The notes beneath the pieces are model-generated. The model was not told the DNA's origin, did no database searches, and was given only the letters and a program-made list of their open reading frames with translations. Below, piece after piece: positions 51,067 to 60,098 of a stretch of DNA of 64,000 nt. The stretch is from Haloechinothrix aidingensis (GTDB taxonomy: Bacteria; Actinomycetota; Actinomycetes; Mycobacteriales; Pseudonocardiaceae). The number at the start of each line of letters is the position of its first letter. Within the stretch, counting starts at the first letter, position 1. The DNA lies in contig NZ_JACCKD010000007.1 in NCBI RefSeq assembly GCF_013450155.1, positions 124,001 to 188,000 on the forward strand, written 5' to 3'. A program made the position numbers and the translations under genes.

Positions 51067-51774
51067 ATGACACATCCACCACAGGCCGGACAGCCATGGC
51101 CCTACGGGCAGGACCCACGACACGGCCCGCCACCGCAGCAGGGTTGGCCACCGGCGAGCCCGTACGACCAGGGGACGCAGCCACAGCAACCTCCGCAGCC
51201 ACCGACCGGCGGACACCCCCGGCACGGCGCATACCCGCAGCAGCCCGACCCCTACAACCGGGCCGGCTACCCGCATCCCGGTAACCAGCCTCCGGGCTGG
51301 ATGCCGCCCGGTGGCGGTTACGGCCCCGGCTACGGGGCACCACCTCCCAAGAAACGCACCGGCCTGTGGGTCGGGCTCGGCGCGGGCGGGCTCGGCGTGG
51401 CCGTCATCGCCGCCCTGCTGATCACCGGGTTCGTCGCACCAGGATTCTTCCTCGGCGGCAACGACCCCGACGAGGTCGCCACGACCTTCGTCGAGGGCTG
51501 GAACGACCGGGACCCGGAACCGATGAACGCGGTGATCTGCCAGCAGGGCATGCTCGTGCAGCGGGGCATGGAACCCACGCAGGAGCTGCTCGACACCTCC
51601 GAGATGATGCAGGAGCGGGTCACGCTCACCGGCGAGGTCACCGAGGAGTCGGACTCGCGTGCCACCGTGCCGATGGAGATCGCCACCGACGTGGCTACCG
51701 ACAACCCCGATGTCGCCGCCACCCTGGTGCTGGGCACCGAGGGCGGCGACTGGTGCGTCGACAACATAGAGTGA
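51067..51774 (+). CDS. Pro/Gly/Gln-rich single-pass membrane protein, shorter paralogue
   Basis: A 235-residue paralogue of the preceding gene. The segment [16 protein letters not shown], the rest of the membrane helix and the following [17 protein letters not shown] are nearly identical to the neighbour, while the disordered head is shorter and only one extracytoplasmic domain is present, again ending in GDWCVDN. Tandem duplication with loss or gain of one domain is the simple explanation. It starts at an ATG with GAAGGGAACGATCCGC ahead, 73 bases after the neighbour's stop. Function unknown; a surface sensor or ligand-binding role is speculative. Confidence 0.75.
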   Translation: MTHPPQAGQPWPYGQDPRHGPPPQQGWPPASPYDQGTQPQQPPQPPTGGHPRHGAYPQQPDPYNRAGYPHPGNQPPGWMPPGGGYGPGYGAPPPKKRTGLWVGLGAGGLGVAVIAALLITGFVAPGFFLGGNDPDEVATTFVEGWNDRDPEPMNAVICQQGMLVQRGMEPTQELLDTSEMMQERVTLTGEVTEESDSRATVPMEIATDVATDNPDVAATLVLGTEGGDWCVDNIE

Positions 51775-51906
51775 CCAACAGCACCGGTGCCGGTTACCCG
51801 TCGTTCTCCCGGCCCGTAGAGTCACACCGGGAACGGACGACGCGGTCCCGTTCCGGCCTTCCCGTCACAACCCACCGGGTACCCCAGCGACCAGACCGGA
51901 GGAGCC

Positions 51907-53244
51907 ATGGCGACCGATACGCTGAGTGAGCTGGTTGAGGCGAACGACGTACCCGGCATGCAGCAATGGCTCGGCGAGCACGCGCCGTACGAGATCGCGG
52001 ACGAGCTCGGCCGCAACGACTCGCTCACGGCCGTCCTGCTGTTCCGGTTGCTCGACAAGGACCGCGCCATCGACGTGTTCGAGGAGCTGGATCCGGTCGA
52101 TCAGCAGAAGATCCTCTACGGCCTGCGTGACAAGGCATTCGGCGAGCTCGTCGAGGCGATGGATCCCGACGACCGGGCGCGGTTGCTCGGCGAGGCGCCC
52201 GCGAAGTTCGCCCAGCGAGTCCTCTCCGGGCTGAGCGAGGGCGAGCGCGCGATGACCGCGCGGCTGCTCGGCTACGACGAGGGCACGGTCGGCCGCCATA
52301 TGAGCCCCAAGGCAGTCCTGCTGCGTGGCTCGCTGACCGCCCAGCAGGCACTGGCGACGGTGCGCGCCAAGGGCATCGACGCCGAGACCGTCTACACCCT
52401 CCCCGTCGTGGACAACAGCAGGCGTTTCCAGGGCGTCGTGGCGCTGCGCGACCTCGTCATCAGCGACGAGAACACCACGGTTGCCGAGCTCGCCGACAGC
52501 GAGGTCCCGACGGCGAAGGCCACGGACGACTCCGAGGCCGCGGCGCGCCTGATGCAGGAAGCCAACCTGCTCGACCTCACCGTCGTGGACAGCGAGGACC
52601 GCGTGATCGGGCTGCTCACCATCGACGACGCCGTGGAGGTCATCGAGGCAGCCGACACCGAGGACGTCGCCCGCCAGTCCGCCACCGCACCGTGGACCGG
52701 GCACTACATGGCCGTCAGCGTGCTCCAGCTCGCCTGGTCCCGGGTGATCTGGCTGATGCTGCTGCTGCTCGCCGCGAGCCTGACGATCGGCGTGCTCGAC
52801 TTCTTCGAGGACGAGCTCGAGACCGTCGTGCAGCTGGCGATCTTCATCCCGATGCTGGTCGGGACCGGGGGTAACGCCGGCGCCCAGGCAGCGACGGCCG
52901 CTGTCCGCGCGCTCGCCGTCGGCGAGCTGCGCACCGGCGACGTGTTACGCGTGGCGTTCCGGGAGTCCCGCGTGGGCCTGCTGCTCGGCCTTACGCTGGC
53001 CGCGGTCACCTTCGTGCTCGGCATGATCCTCGTCGGCGACCTCAACGTGGGCATCGCCGTGTCGCTGTCGCTGGTGCTGATCTGCGTGTGGGCGGCGATC
53101 ATCGGCGGCACCATGCCGCTGCTGGCCAAGCGCGTCGGCATCGATCCAGCCGTGGTGTCGGCTCCCCTGGTCACGACCTTCGTGGACGCCACGGGGCTGG
53201 TGTTCTACTTCCTCATCGCGCTGGCCGTGCACCCGGCGCTGTAG
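51907..53244 (+). CDS. mgtE: Magnesium transporter MgtE
   Basis: A 445-residue Mg2+ channel: an acidic helical N domain (residues 1 to about 125, with ELDPVDQQKILYGL and MDPDDRARLLGEAP), a CBS pair (about 130-250, including YTLPVVDNSRRFQGVVALRD and VVDSEDRVIGLLTIDDA), a connecting helix, and five membrane helices (about 270-445). FIPMLVGTGGNAGAQAATA contains the pore signature and TTFVDATGLVFYFLIA the last helix. The N domain and CBS pair gate the channel by sensing cytoplasmic Mg2+. It starts at an ATG after GGAGGAGCC. No Mg riboswitch is apparent in the leader. Confidence 0.95.
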   Translation: MATDTLSELVEANDVPGMQQWLGEHAPYEIADELGRNDSLTAVLLFRLLDKDRAIDVFEELDPVDQQKILYGLRDKAFGELVEAMDPDDRARLLGEAPAKFAQRVLSGLSEGERAMTARLLGYDEGTVGRHMSPKAVLLRGSLTAQQALATVRAKGIDAETVYTLPVVDNSRRFQGVVALRDLVISDENTTVAELADSEVPTAKATDDSEAAARLMQEANLLDLTVVDSEDRVIGLLTIDDAVEVIEAADTEDVARQSATAPWTGHYMAVSVLQLAWSRVIWLMLLLLAASLTIGVLDFFEDELETVVQLAIFIPMLVGTGGNAGAQAATAAVRALAVGELRTGDVLRVAFRESRVGLLLGLTLAAVTFVLGMILVGDLNVGIAVSLSLVLICVWAAIIGGTMPLLAKRVGIDPAVVSAPLVTTFVDATGLVFYFLIALAVHPAL

Positions 53245-53266
53245 GCCCTGCGGGCCGCACCCCCGC

Positions 53267-55573
53267 TCACGCCCCGTACAGCCCGGGCAGCGTCGACTCC
53301 CACGCCTCGCGCAGCTCACCGATGGGGAAGGTGGCGACGTCCTGGATCTCCAGCGCGTCCGAGTCGGGGTCGACCACGCCGGTCCTGCGCCACGGCAGCC
53401 CGCGCGCGGTGCACAGCTCGGTGAACCGCAGCTCCTCGGTACGCGGCACCGCGACCAGCACCCGGCCAGCGGACTCGGAGAACAGCTGCACGAACGGGTC
53501 CTGGTCGTCGGCGAGTACCACCCGCGCTCCGGTCTGCCCGATGAGCACGGTCTCCACCAGCGTCTGGGCCAGCCCACCCCCGGAGAGGTCGTGCGCCGCC
53601 GAGATCATGCCGTCCCGGGAACCCGCGACCAGGATCTCCGCGAGCAGCTTCTCCCGCAGCAGGTCGACGGCCGGGGGCAACCCGCCCAGGTGCCCGTGCA
53701 CCACGTCCGCCCAGTCGGAACCGCCGAACTCCTCGCGGGTGTCGCCGAGCAGCAACAGCGTCTCACCGGGCTCACCGCCGATGCCGGTCGGGATGCGGCG
53801 ACGTACGTCGTCGAGCACGCCGAGCACGCCGACGACCGGGGTGGGCAGCACGGCGGTGTCCCCGGTCTGGTTGTAGAAGCTGACGTTGCCGCCCGTCACC
53901 GGGATGCCCAGCTCGGCGCAGCCCTCCGCGAGACCGCGGACGGCCTGCTCGAACTGCCACATCACGCCGGGGTCCTCCGCGGACCCGAAGTTCAGGCAGT
54001 TGGTCACCGCCAGCGGGGTCGCTCCGCCTGTCGCCACGTTGCGGTAGGCCTCGGCAAGGGCCAGCTGCGTGCCGGTGTACGGGTCGAGCTTGACGTACCT
54101 GCCGTTGCAGTCGGTCGCGGCGGCCACACCCCGGCCGGTCCGCTCGTCGACCATGATCATGCCGGTGTCGGCAGGCTGGGCGAGCACGGTCCCGCCCCGC
54201 ACGTAGCGGTCGTACTGGTCGGTGACCCAGCTACGCGAGCAGAGGTTCGGCGAGGCCGCCATCCGCAGCACGGTCTCCCGCAGCTCCGTGGCCCCCGAGG
54301 GGCGCGGCAACCGGCCGGGGCTGTCCGCCTGCAGCGCGTCCTGGGCGGCGGGCCGCTGGATCGGGCGGTGGTACTCCGGGCCCTCGTGCGCCAGCGAGCG
54401 CGGCGGCACATCCACGACCGTCTCGCCGTGCCAGCTGATCTCCAGCCGCTCCCCCTCCGTGACCTCACCGATCTCGGTGGCCAGCACGTCCCACTTGGCG
54501 CACACGCGCAGGAACGCGTCCAGATCCTCCGGGCGCACCACCGCGCACATCCGCTCCTGGGACTCGCTGGAGAGCACCTCGGCGGGTGTCATGCCCTCCG
54601 CGCGCAGCGGCACCCGGTCCAGCTCGACCCGCATACCCCCGTCACCCGCGGAGGCCAGCTCGCTGGTGGCGCAGGACAGGCCCGCACCCCCGAGGTCCTG
54701 GATGCCCACGACCAGCTCCTCGCGGAACAGCTCGAGGCAGCACTCGATCAGCACCTTCTCGGTGAACGGGTCCCCGACCTGGACCGAGGGCAGCTTCTTG
54801 CGGCCGCTACCGGACTCCTCGCCCGTGAACGTCTCCGAGGCGAGCACGGACACCCCGCCGATCCCGTCCAGCCCCGTGCGGGCGCCGAACAGGATGACCT
54901 TGTTGCCCGTGCCGGAGGCGTGCGCCAGGTGCAGGTCCTCGGCACGCATCGCCCCGACACACATGGCGTTGACCAGCGGGTTGCCCTGGTAAGTGGTGTC
55001 GAAGACGACCTCGCCGCCGATGTTCGGCAGGCCGAGGCAGTTGCCGTAGCCGCTGATGCCCGCGGCCACTCCCGGCAGCACCCGCTTGGTGTCGATGGCC
55101 TCCGCCGCACCGAACCGCAGCGAGTCCAGCAGCGCGAGCGGCCGCGCGCCCATCGCGATGATGTCCCGCACGATGCCGCCGACGCCGGTAGCCGCGCCCT
55201 GGTAGGGCTCCACATAGGACGGGTGGTTGTGGGACTCGATCTTGAACGTGACGGCCCAGCCGTCCCCGATGTCGACGACCCCGGCGTTCTCACCGATCCC
55301 CGCGAGCATCTTGGCTCGCATCTCCTCGGTGGTGTTCTCCTTCCAGTGCCGCCAGTGCACCTTGGAGGACTTGTAAGAGCAGTGCTCGCTCCACATCACC
55401 GAGTACATCGCCAGCTCGGCCTCGGTGGGCCTGCGCCCGAGGATCGACCTGATCCGGGCGTACTCGTCGTCTTTGAGCCCCAGTTCGGTGTAGGGCTGCG
55501 GCTCCTCCGGGGTGGCCTCGGCGTGCGCGACCGTCTCCACGTGCGGCTGGGTCTGGGGTTGGGCCTGGCTCAT
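53267..55573 (-). CDS. purL: Phosphoribosylformylglycinamidine synthase subunit PurL
   Basis: A 768-residue small-type PurL, the catalytic subunit of FGAM synthase (fourth purine step). Key segments: [12 protein letters not shown] near 60, [25 protein letters not shown] near 110 (shown in part as [14 protein letters not shown]), [29 protein letters not shown], and the second-half [11 protein letters not shown]. This small form needs PurQ and PurS, both encoded immediately upstream with four-base overlaps. The N-terminal 25 residues are Gln/Pro-rich, likely flexible. It converges with mgtE. Confidence 0.97.
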   Translation of the reverse strand: MSQAQPQTQPHVETVAHAEATPEEPQPYTELGLKDDEYARIRSILGRRPTEAELAMYSVMWSEHCSYKSSKVHWRHWKENTTEEMRAKMLAGIGENAGVVDIGDGWAVTFKIESHNHPSYVEPYQGAATGVGGIVRDIIAMGARPLALLDSLRFGAAEAIDTKRVLPGVAAGISGYGNCLGLPNIGGEVVFDTTYQGNPLVNAMCVGAMRAEDLHLAHASGTGNKVILFGARTGLDGIGGVSVLASETFTGEESGSGRKKLPSVQVGDPFTEKVLIECCLELFREELVVGIQDLGGAGLSCATSELASAGDGGMRVELDRVPLRAEGMTPAEVLSSESQERMCAVVRPEDLDAFLRVCAKWDVLATEIGEVTEGERLEISWHGETVVDVPPRSLAHEGPEYHRPIQRPAAQDALQADSPGRLPRPSGATELRETVLRMAASPNLCSRSWVTDQYDRYVRGGTVLAQPADTGMIMVDERTGRGVAAATDCNGRYVKLDPYTGTQLALAEAYRNVATGGATPLAVTNCLNFGSAEDPGVMWQFEQAVRGLAEGCAELGIPVTGGNVSFYNQTGDTAVLPTPVVGVLGVLDDVRRRIPTGIGGEPGETLLLLGDTREEFGGSDWADVVHGHLGGLPPAVDLLREKLLAEILVAGSRDGMISAAHDLSGGGLAQTLVETVLIGQTGARVVLADDQDPFVQLFSESAGRVLVAVPRTEELRFTELCTARGLPWRRTGVVDPDSDALEIQDVATFPIGELREAWESTLPGLYGA

Positions 55574-56247
55574 GCCGCTCCCTGCTTGACGTTGTCCATC
55601 GCGGAAAGGAATATGCCGAGCCCGTCGTCGGTCGGGCCGGTCAGCGGGTCGGTGGCATGCTCAGGGTGGGGCATGAGCCCGACGATCCGCCCCGAGCCGT
55701 CCGAGACTCCCGCGATGTCGCGGCGCGAGCCGTTCGGGTTGTCCTCGACGTAGCGGAAGACCACGCGGCCCTCTCCTTCGAGCGTGTCGAGCTCACGCTC
55801 GTCGGCCATGTACGCGCCCTCACCGCTCTTGACCGGCACCAGGATCTCGGCGCCCGGCTCGTAGCGCGTGGTCCACGCCGTGGTCGTGCTCTCCACCCGC
55901 AGCCACTGGTCCCGGCAGACGAACCGCAGCTTGTGGTTGCGCACCAGCGCACCGGGCAGCAGGCCCGCCTCGCACAGGATCTGGAACCCGTTGCAGATGC
56001 CGAGCACCGGCATGCCCTTGCGGGCGGCGTCGATGACGGGTTCCATCACGGGCGCGAACCGGGCGATCGCCCCGGCCCGCAGGTAGTCGCCGTAGGAGAA
56101 CCCGCCGGGGAGCACCACCGCGTCCACCCCGCGCAGGTCGGCGTCGCCGTGCCAGAGCGCGACGGCCTCGGCGCCGGCGCGCTCGATCGCGCGCACCGTG
56201 TCCACGTCGTCCAGGGTGCCCGGGAAGGTGACCGCGCCGATCCTCAC
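55570..56247 (-). CDS. purQ: Phosphoribosylformylglycinamidine synthase subunit PurQ
   Basis: A 225-residue class I glutamine amidotransferase that supplies ammonia to PurL. The nucleophile Cys is in [11 protein letters not shown] near residue 87, and the His/Glu pair in [13 protein letters not shown] near 200. [19 protein letters not shown] is the PurQ-specific loop. Start and stop overlap purS and purL by four bases each, so the three are translationally coupled. Confidence 0.97.
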   Translation of the reverse strand: MRIGAVTFPGTLDDVDTVRAIERAGAEAVALWHGDADLRGVDAVVLPGGFSYGDYLRAGAIARFAPVMEPVIDAARKGMPVLGICNGFQILCEAGLLPGALVRNHKLRFVCRDQWLRVESTTTAWTTRYEPGAEILVPVKSGEGAYMADERELDTLEGEGRVVFRYVEDNPNGSRRDIAGVSDGSGRIVGLMPHPEHATDPLTGPTDDGLGIFLSAMDNVKQGAA

Positions 56248-56483
56248 TGGTCCACCCGCCGCACGACGAAGTCCTCGATCACCGGGTTGGACAGGAACCC
56301 CTCGGCGATCTTGTCGAGCGTGTCGTCGTCGACGGAGTCGTCGACGTCGAGCTCGAAGTGCTTACCCTGGCGAACGTCACGCACGCCGTGGAAACCCAGG
56401 CGGGGTAACGCCCCCGCGACGGCCTGGCCCTGCGGGTCGAGGATTTCCGGCTTGGGCATGACGTCTACGACGACTCTGGCCAC
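56244..56483 (-). CDS. purS: Phosphoribosylformylglycinamidine synthase subunit PurS
   Basis: A 79-residue Pur[21 protein letters not shown], then [20 protein letters not shown] and [12 protein letters not shown]. It bridges PurL and PurQ in the FGAM synthase complex. The GTG at 56483 with GGAGAG ahead gives the family start; the longer open frame upstream is non-coding. It is the first gene of purSQL and is divergent from the epimerase gene across about 130 bases. Confidence 0.95.
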   Translation of the reverse strand: MARVVVDVMPKPEILDPQGQAVAGALPRLGFHGVRDVRQGKHFELDVDDSVDDDTLDKIAEGFLSNPVIEDFVVRRVDQ

Positions 56484-56614
56484 GTGCTCTCTCCGTGTCG
56501 TGAATCGGGGTCGCCAGCGAGCGGCGGTGTACCAGCGACAGCCTACCCAACCTGCGCGTTCGCACTCGGCGAGAGGAGTGGTGGTGGCGAGCTGGGTCAC
56601 GGCAGGATGGGTCC

Positions 56615-57616
56615 ATGCGGCTACTTGTACTGGGTGGGACGGGATTCGTCGGCGGGACGGTCGCGCGTGAGGCGGTGCAACGAGGGCACGACGTAACCTG
56701 CACAGCACGCGGGGTCACCGGGTCACCTCCCGGCGGGGTACGCCTCGTCCGGATCGACCGCGACGCCCCCGGCGCGCTGGAGCCGCTGGCCGGAGCGGAG
56801 TTCGACGCGGTCGTCGACGTCGCCACCGGCTCGCACCCGTGGGTCGCCGAGGCCGTGCGCACGCTCGGCCCGCGCGCGGGCCACTGGACCTACGTCTCCA
56901 CCATCAACGTCTACGCGGACACCGCGACACCGGGACAGTCACCCGGGTCCGAGCTGCGCACGCCGTTGTACGACACGGCGAACACCTCCGACGGCGACCC
57001 CGGCGCCTACGGCCGGGTGAACGTCGCTTCCGAGGACGAGGTGCGCGACAAGCTCGGGGACCGCGCCTTCGTCGTCCGGCCGGGCCTGATCACCGGGCCA
57101 GGGGACACGATGGACCGGTTCGGTTACTGGCCCGCGCGCTTCGCGCGGGGCGGGCGGGTCCTCGTCCCCGACACCCCGGAGCAGCCCATCCAGTACATCG
57201 ATGTCCGCGACCTCGCCGCGTGGATCGTCGACGCCGCCACCACCGGGCGGACCGGGACGTTCGACGGCATCGGGCAGTCCATGGCGCTGCGCGACCTTCT
57301 CGAAGGGATCGCCGCCGCGGTGGGCGAGCCGGTCGAGATGGTCGCCGTACCGGCAGAGGACCTGGAACGGGCCGGGGTCGACCCGTGGAGTGGCCCGCAC
57401 TCGCTGCCGCTGTGGCTGCCACCCAGCCACTACGGCCTGGCCTCGCACGACGCGCGACCCTCGCTCGAGGCAGGACTGCGACCACGCTCACTGCACGACG
57501 CGGCACTCGGTGCGCTCGAACACGAACGCGCGCTCGGCCTGGACCGGCCACGCCAGGCAGGCCTGTCACCCGAGGAGGAGCGCGCGGTGCTGGAGATGCT
57601 GGAACGGAGTTCGTGA
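56615..57616 (+). CDS. NAD-dependent epimerase/dehydratase-family protein
   Basis: A 333-residue extended short-chain dehydrogenase: Rossmann loop LVLGGTGFVGGTVAREAVQR (residues 4-23), TYVSTINVYAD near 92, and VVRPGLITGPGDTMDR near 152. The usual YxxxK is replaced by a Gly-rich YGRVNVASEDE context, so classical sugar epimerase catalysis is uncertain; many actinobacterial relatives are of unknown function. The C-terminal region WSGPHSLPLWLPPSHYG is also family-typical. It starts at an ATG after AGGATGGGTCC. Its stop overlaps the Nudix start (GTGA). Confidence 0.85.
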   Translation: MRLLVLGGTGFVGGTVAREAVQRGHDVTCTARGVTGSPPGGVRLVRIDRDAPGALEPLAGAEFDAVVDVATGSHPWVAEAVRTLGPRAGHWTYVSTINVYADTATPGQSPGSELRTPLYDTANTSDGDPGAYGRVNVASEDEVRDKLGDRAFVVRPGLITGPGDTMDRFGYWPARFARGGRVLVPDTPEQPIQYIDVRDLAAWIVDAATTGRTGTFDGIGQSMALRDLLEGIAAAVGEPVEMVAVPAEDLERAGVDPWSGPHSLPLWLPPSHYGLASHDARPSLEAGLRPRSLHDAALGALEHERALGLDRPRQAGLSPEEERAVLEMLERSS

Positions 57617-58128
57617 CCACCGCGGCGGGTACTCTCGCGGCCGTGGATCTCCTGCCGTTCGACGAGTACGTGCGCTCGCTCAACCGCAAGCGCATGTCTG
57701 CCGGGGTGCTTCTGCGTGACGACGACCGGAGCGTCCTGCTGATCCAGCCGTCGTACAAACCGCACTGGGACATCCCCGGCGGCGCGGCCGATGCGGAGGA
57801 AGCTCCGTGGACCACCGCCGCTCGCGAACTGCACGAGGAGCTCGGGATCGTCAGGGCACTCGGCCCACCGCTCGTGATCGACCACATCCCGTCCGATCCA
57901 CGCATGCCCGAAGGTATCGCGTTCATCTTCGACGGAGGGCCGATCGAGCAAGCTGACGTGGATGCCCTCAACCTCACGGACCCAGAGATCCTGTCGGTCG
58001 ACCTCGTTCCCATCGAACAGGTCGCTACGAAAGTGAAGCCGTCCCTCGCCAGGCGGCTGTCCGTGGCAGTGTCCATGGCCGCTACCGGCGGTCTCGCGCT
58101 GTGCGAAGACGGTGAGCACACGGCGTAG
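57613..58128 (+). CDS. Nudix hydrolase
   Basis: A 171-residue Nudix protein with a perfect Nudix box (Gly-x5-Glu-x7-Arg-Glu-Leu-x-Glu-Glu-x-Gly) in GGAADAEEAPWT and AARELHEELGI, about residues 56-78. The preceding RKRMSAGVLLRDDDRSVLLI is the first strand. It hydrolyses a nucleoside diphosphate linked to an unknown moiety. The GTG at 57613 overlaps the epimerase stop by four bases, so the pair is coupled and might act on the same nucleotide-linked metabolite. The longer open frame upstream lies inside the epimerase gene. Confidence 0.92.
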   Translation: MTTAAGTLAAVDLLPFDEYVRSLNRKRMSAGVLLRDDDRSVLLIQPSYKPHWDIPGGAADAEEAPWTTAARELHEELGIVRALGPPLVIDHIPSDPRMPEGIAFIFDGGPIEQADVDALNLTDPEILSVDLVPIEQVATKVKPSLARRLSVAVSMAATGGLALCEDGEHTA

Positions 58129-58140
58129 CAGCGTAGCGGG

Positions 58141-58343
58141 ATGCCTCTCGTGGTATCGGAGACTCGCGACTGGCGAAAGTCCCGTCGCATCGAAGGCGCG
58201 CTGGGCTTTGTCGAGGTGGCGTTCGCGGCGGACGGCAGGCGCCGGCTCCGGGAAACCGAGGACCCTCACGGCGCGTTCACCACGTCGCCGCCGAGCAGTG
58301 GGACGCCCTGCTGGCGGGCATGCGCGACGGCGACGTCACCTGA
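58141..58343 (+). pseudogene. Frameshifted DUF397 relic
   Basis: The plus strand reads a DUF397 start (TRDWRKSRRIEGALGFVEVA, then RRLRETEDPHGAFTT) in one frame up to about 58285. It then continues in another frame as VAAEQWDALLAGMRDGDVT and a TGA at 58341-58343, the expected DUF397 end. The shift equals a one-base deletion. The conserved NCVEVA is changed to GFVEVA. No XRE partner is next to it. It looks like a decayed copy; a sequencing error is the alternative for the frameshift. Confidence 0.65.
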
Positions 58344-58520
58344 CGAGCCCCGGAGGATCACACGCCGTCAGTTGCCGGACCACCGGTAGGCACACACGAA
58401 AATTCCGTTGAAGGGCAGGGCCACCACGAGTAGCTTCCGGGCATGAGCACTTCCGGGTTCGTTTGACCTATACGCCGCGCCGCCAGGAGCACGGCCGCGG
58501 ACAACAGCCGTCGCTTCCGG

Positions 58521-60098
58521 TTGCGCACCCCGTTACGCACCCGGCCGTGGCTGGCCACAGCCTCGGCGATCGCAGGCGCGTTCACCCTGTTACCCGGCGC
58601 GGCCCTGCCCTTCGTGGTCGGTGCGGCCATCGACGACGGCATCGCCGCCGGGGAGGCAGCGACACTGGGGTTCTGGGTCGCTGCCGTACTCGCCCTCGCG
58701 CTACTGCAGGCCTGCGCCGCCGGGCTGTCCGCATGGACCTCGCACACCATGTGGGTGCACGGGTCCACCAGCGCGCAGCACGCGCTGGTCACGGCGGTGA
58801 CCGAGCTGGGGGCCGACCTTCCCCGTCAGGTACCGACCGGTGACGTCGTCGCGATGGGGTCCGAAGACGTCTACCAGACCGGCAATGCCCTGGAGCTGTT
58901 CGGCCGCGCGGCGGGAGCGTTGGTCACCTTCTGCGTGCTGGGTGCGACGCTCATCACGATCTCCCCGCTGCTCGGCACCGTCGCGATGGTGGGCGTCCCG
59001 CTCGCGGTCGCCGGTATCGGCCCGCTGATGCGGCCACTGGTGCGCAGGAAGGAGGCCCAGCGCGAGCGAGCATCCGACGTCAACGCCATGGGCGCGGACA
59101 TCGTGTCCGGGCTGCGCATCCTGCGTGGGATCGGCGGGGAAGGACGGTTCCGGGAACGGTTCGTCCGCACCAGCCGCGAGGTGCTCCGCGCCGGGCTGCG
59201 GGTCGGCACGGTGCAGTCCTGGCTGGCCTCGGCCGAGGTAGCGCTGCCCGGGCTGGTCACCGTCGCGGTGACCTGGCTGGGTGCGCGGCTCGCGCTGGAC
59301 GGCACCATCTCCACCGGCGAGCTGATCGCCTTCTACGGGGCGTCGGCGTTCCTGGTCGTGCCGGTGAAGGTCGCGACGGAAGCGGCCGAGGAGTTCGCCT
59401 CGGCGATCGTGGCGGTCCGCAAGGTCGACAGCCTCGTCCGGCGCCGCCGCTCGCACGACAGACCCGGCGATCCCGCCGACCAGCTGCCGCTGCCCCCGGG
59501 GCCGCTGTCGGTGACCGACGAGCGCGCCCACCTGCCCGCGGGCCTGCTGAGCGTGCTGCCGCCCGACCGCGCCCGCGCCGAACGGCTGGCTGGCGTCGAG
59601 CCGGGCGCGGTCCGTGTCGGTGGGGTCGGGACGGCACGTGTCCGCCACGGCGAGCTGCGGCGCCGCGTGGTGCTGGTGCTCGGCGACGACCTGTGGTTCT
59701 CCGGGCAGGTCGGTACCGAGCTGGCGGCAGGCGACCGGGTGGACGTGCCACGCGCCGTGCAGGCCGCCGACGCGACCGACATCATCGACGCGTTCCCGGA
59801 CGGCTACGCCGAGACCGTCAGCGAGCGCGGCCGGTCGGTCTCCGGGGGCCAGCGTCAGCGCCTGCTCCTGGCTCGCGCCCTCACGCTCGACCCGGACGTG
59901 CTCATCCTCGACGACCCCACCTCCGCCGTGGACGCGCACAGCGAGGCGCGCATCGCCCACCGGGTCGCACGCCTGCGGGCCGGGCGCACCACCGTGGTGC
60001 TCACCGGGAGCGAGCTGTGGCGGCGGGAGGCGGAATCGGCCCCGGAAGCCGCCCCGGGAGAACACGGAAACGACACCGGCCAGGAGGTGACCCGATGA
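58521..60098 (+). CDS. ABC exporter half, P-loop-less subunit
   Basis: A 525-residue half-transporter: six-helix membrane domain (residues 1 to about 310) and an ATPase domain (about 315-525). The signature VSGGQRQRLLLARAL near 440 is intact, but the Walker A loop is missing: where it should be one reads LLSVLPPDRARAERLAGVEP, with no Gly-rich Lys-Ser/Thr. Walker B is VLILDDPTSAVD, with Asp in place of the catalytic Glu. It can therefore donate the signature but not bind ATP in its own site. The TTG start lacks a good ribosome site; an ATG at 58443 in the same frame is followed by a TGA at 58464. It overlaps the partner gene (ATGA). Confidence 0.85.
   Translation: MRTPLRTRPWLATASAIAGAFTLLPGAALPFVVGAAIDDGIAAGEAATLGFWVAAVLALALLQACAAGLSAWTSHTMWVHGSTSAQHALVTAVTELGADLPRQVPTGDVVAMGSEDVYQTGNALELFGRAAGALVTFCVLGATLITISPLLGTVAMVGVPLAVAGIGPLMRPLVRRKEAQRERASDVNAMGADIVSGLRILRGIGGEGRFRERFVRTSREVLRAGLRVGTVQSWLASAEVALPGLVTVAVTWLGARLALDGTISTGELIAFYGASAFLVVPVKVATEAAEEFASAIVAVRKVDSLVRRRRSHDRPGDPADQLPLPPGPLSVTDERAHLPAGLLSVLPPDRARAERLAGVEPGAVRVGGVGTARVRHGELRRRVVLVLGDDLWFSGQVGTELAAGDRVDVPRAVQAADATDIIDAFPDGYAETVSERGRSVSGGQRQRLLLARALTLDPDVLILDDPTSAVDAHSEARIAHRVARLRAGRTTVVLTGSELWRREAESAPEAAPGEHGNDTGQEVTR

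Noticed and set aside
51775-51906. Magnesium riboswitch before mgtE
   Set aside because: The leader is only about 130 bases and shows none of the long paired domains or conserved blocks of the M-box.
53591-55753. Open frame of 720 codons opposite purL
   Set aside because: Antisense to an unmistakable purL; low-complexity Arg/His/Val composition and no motif.
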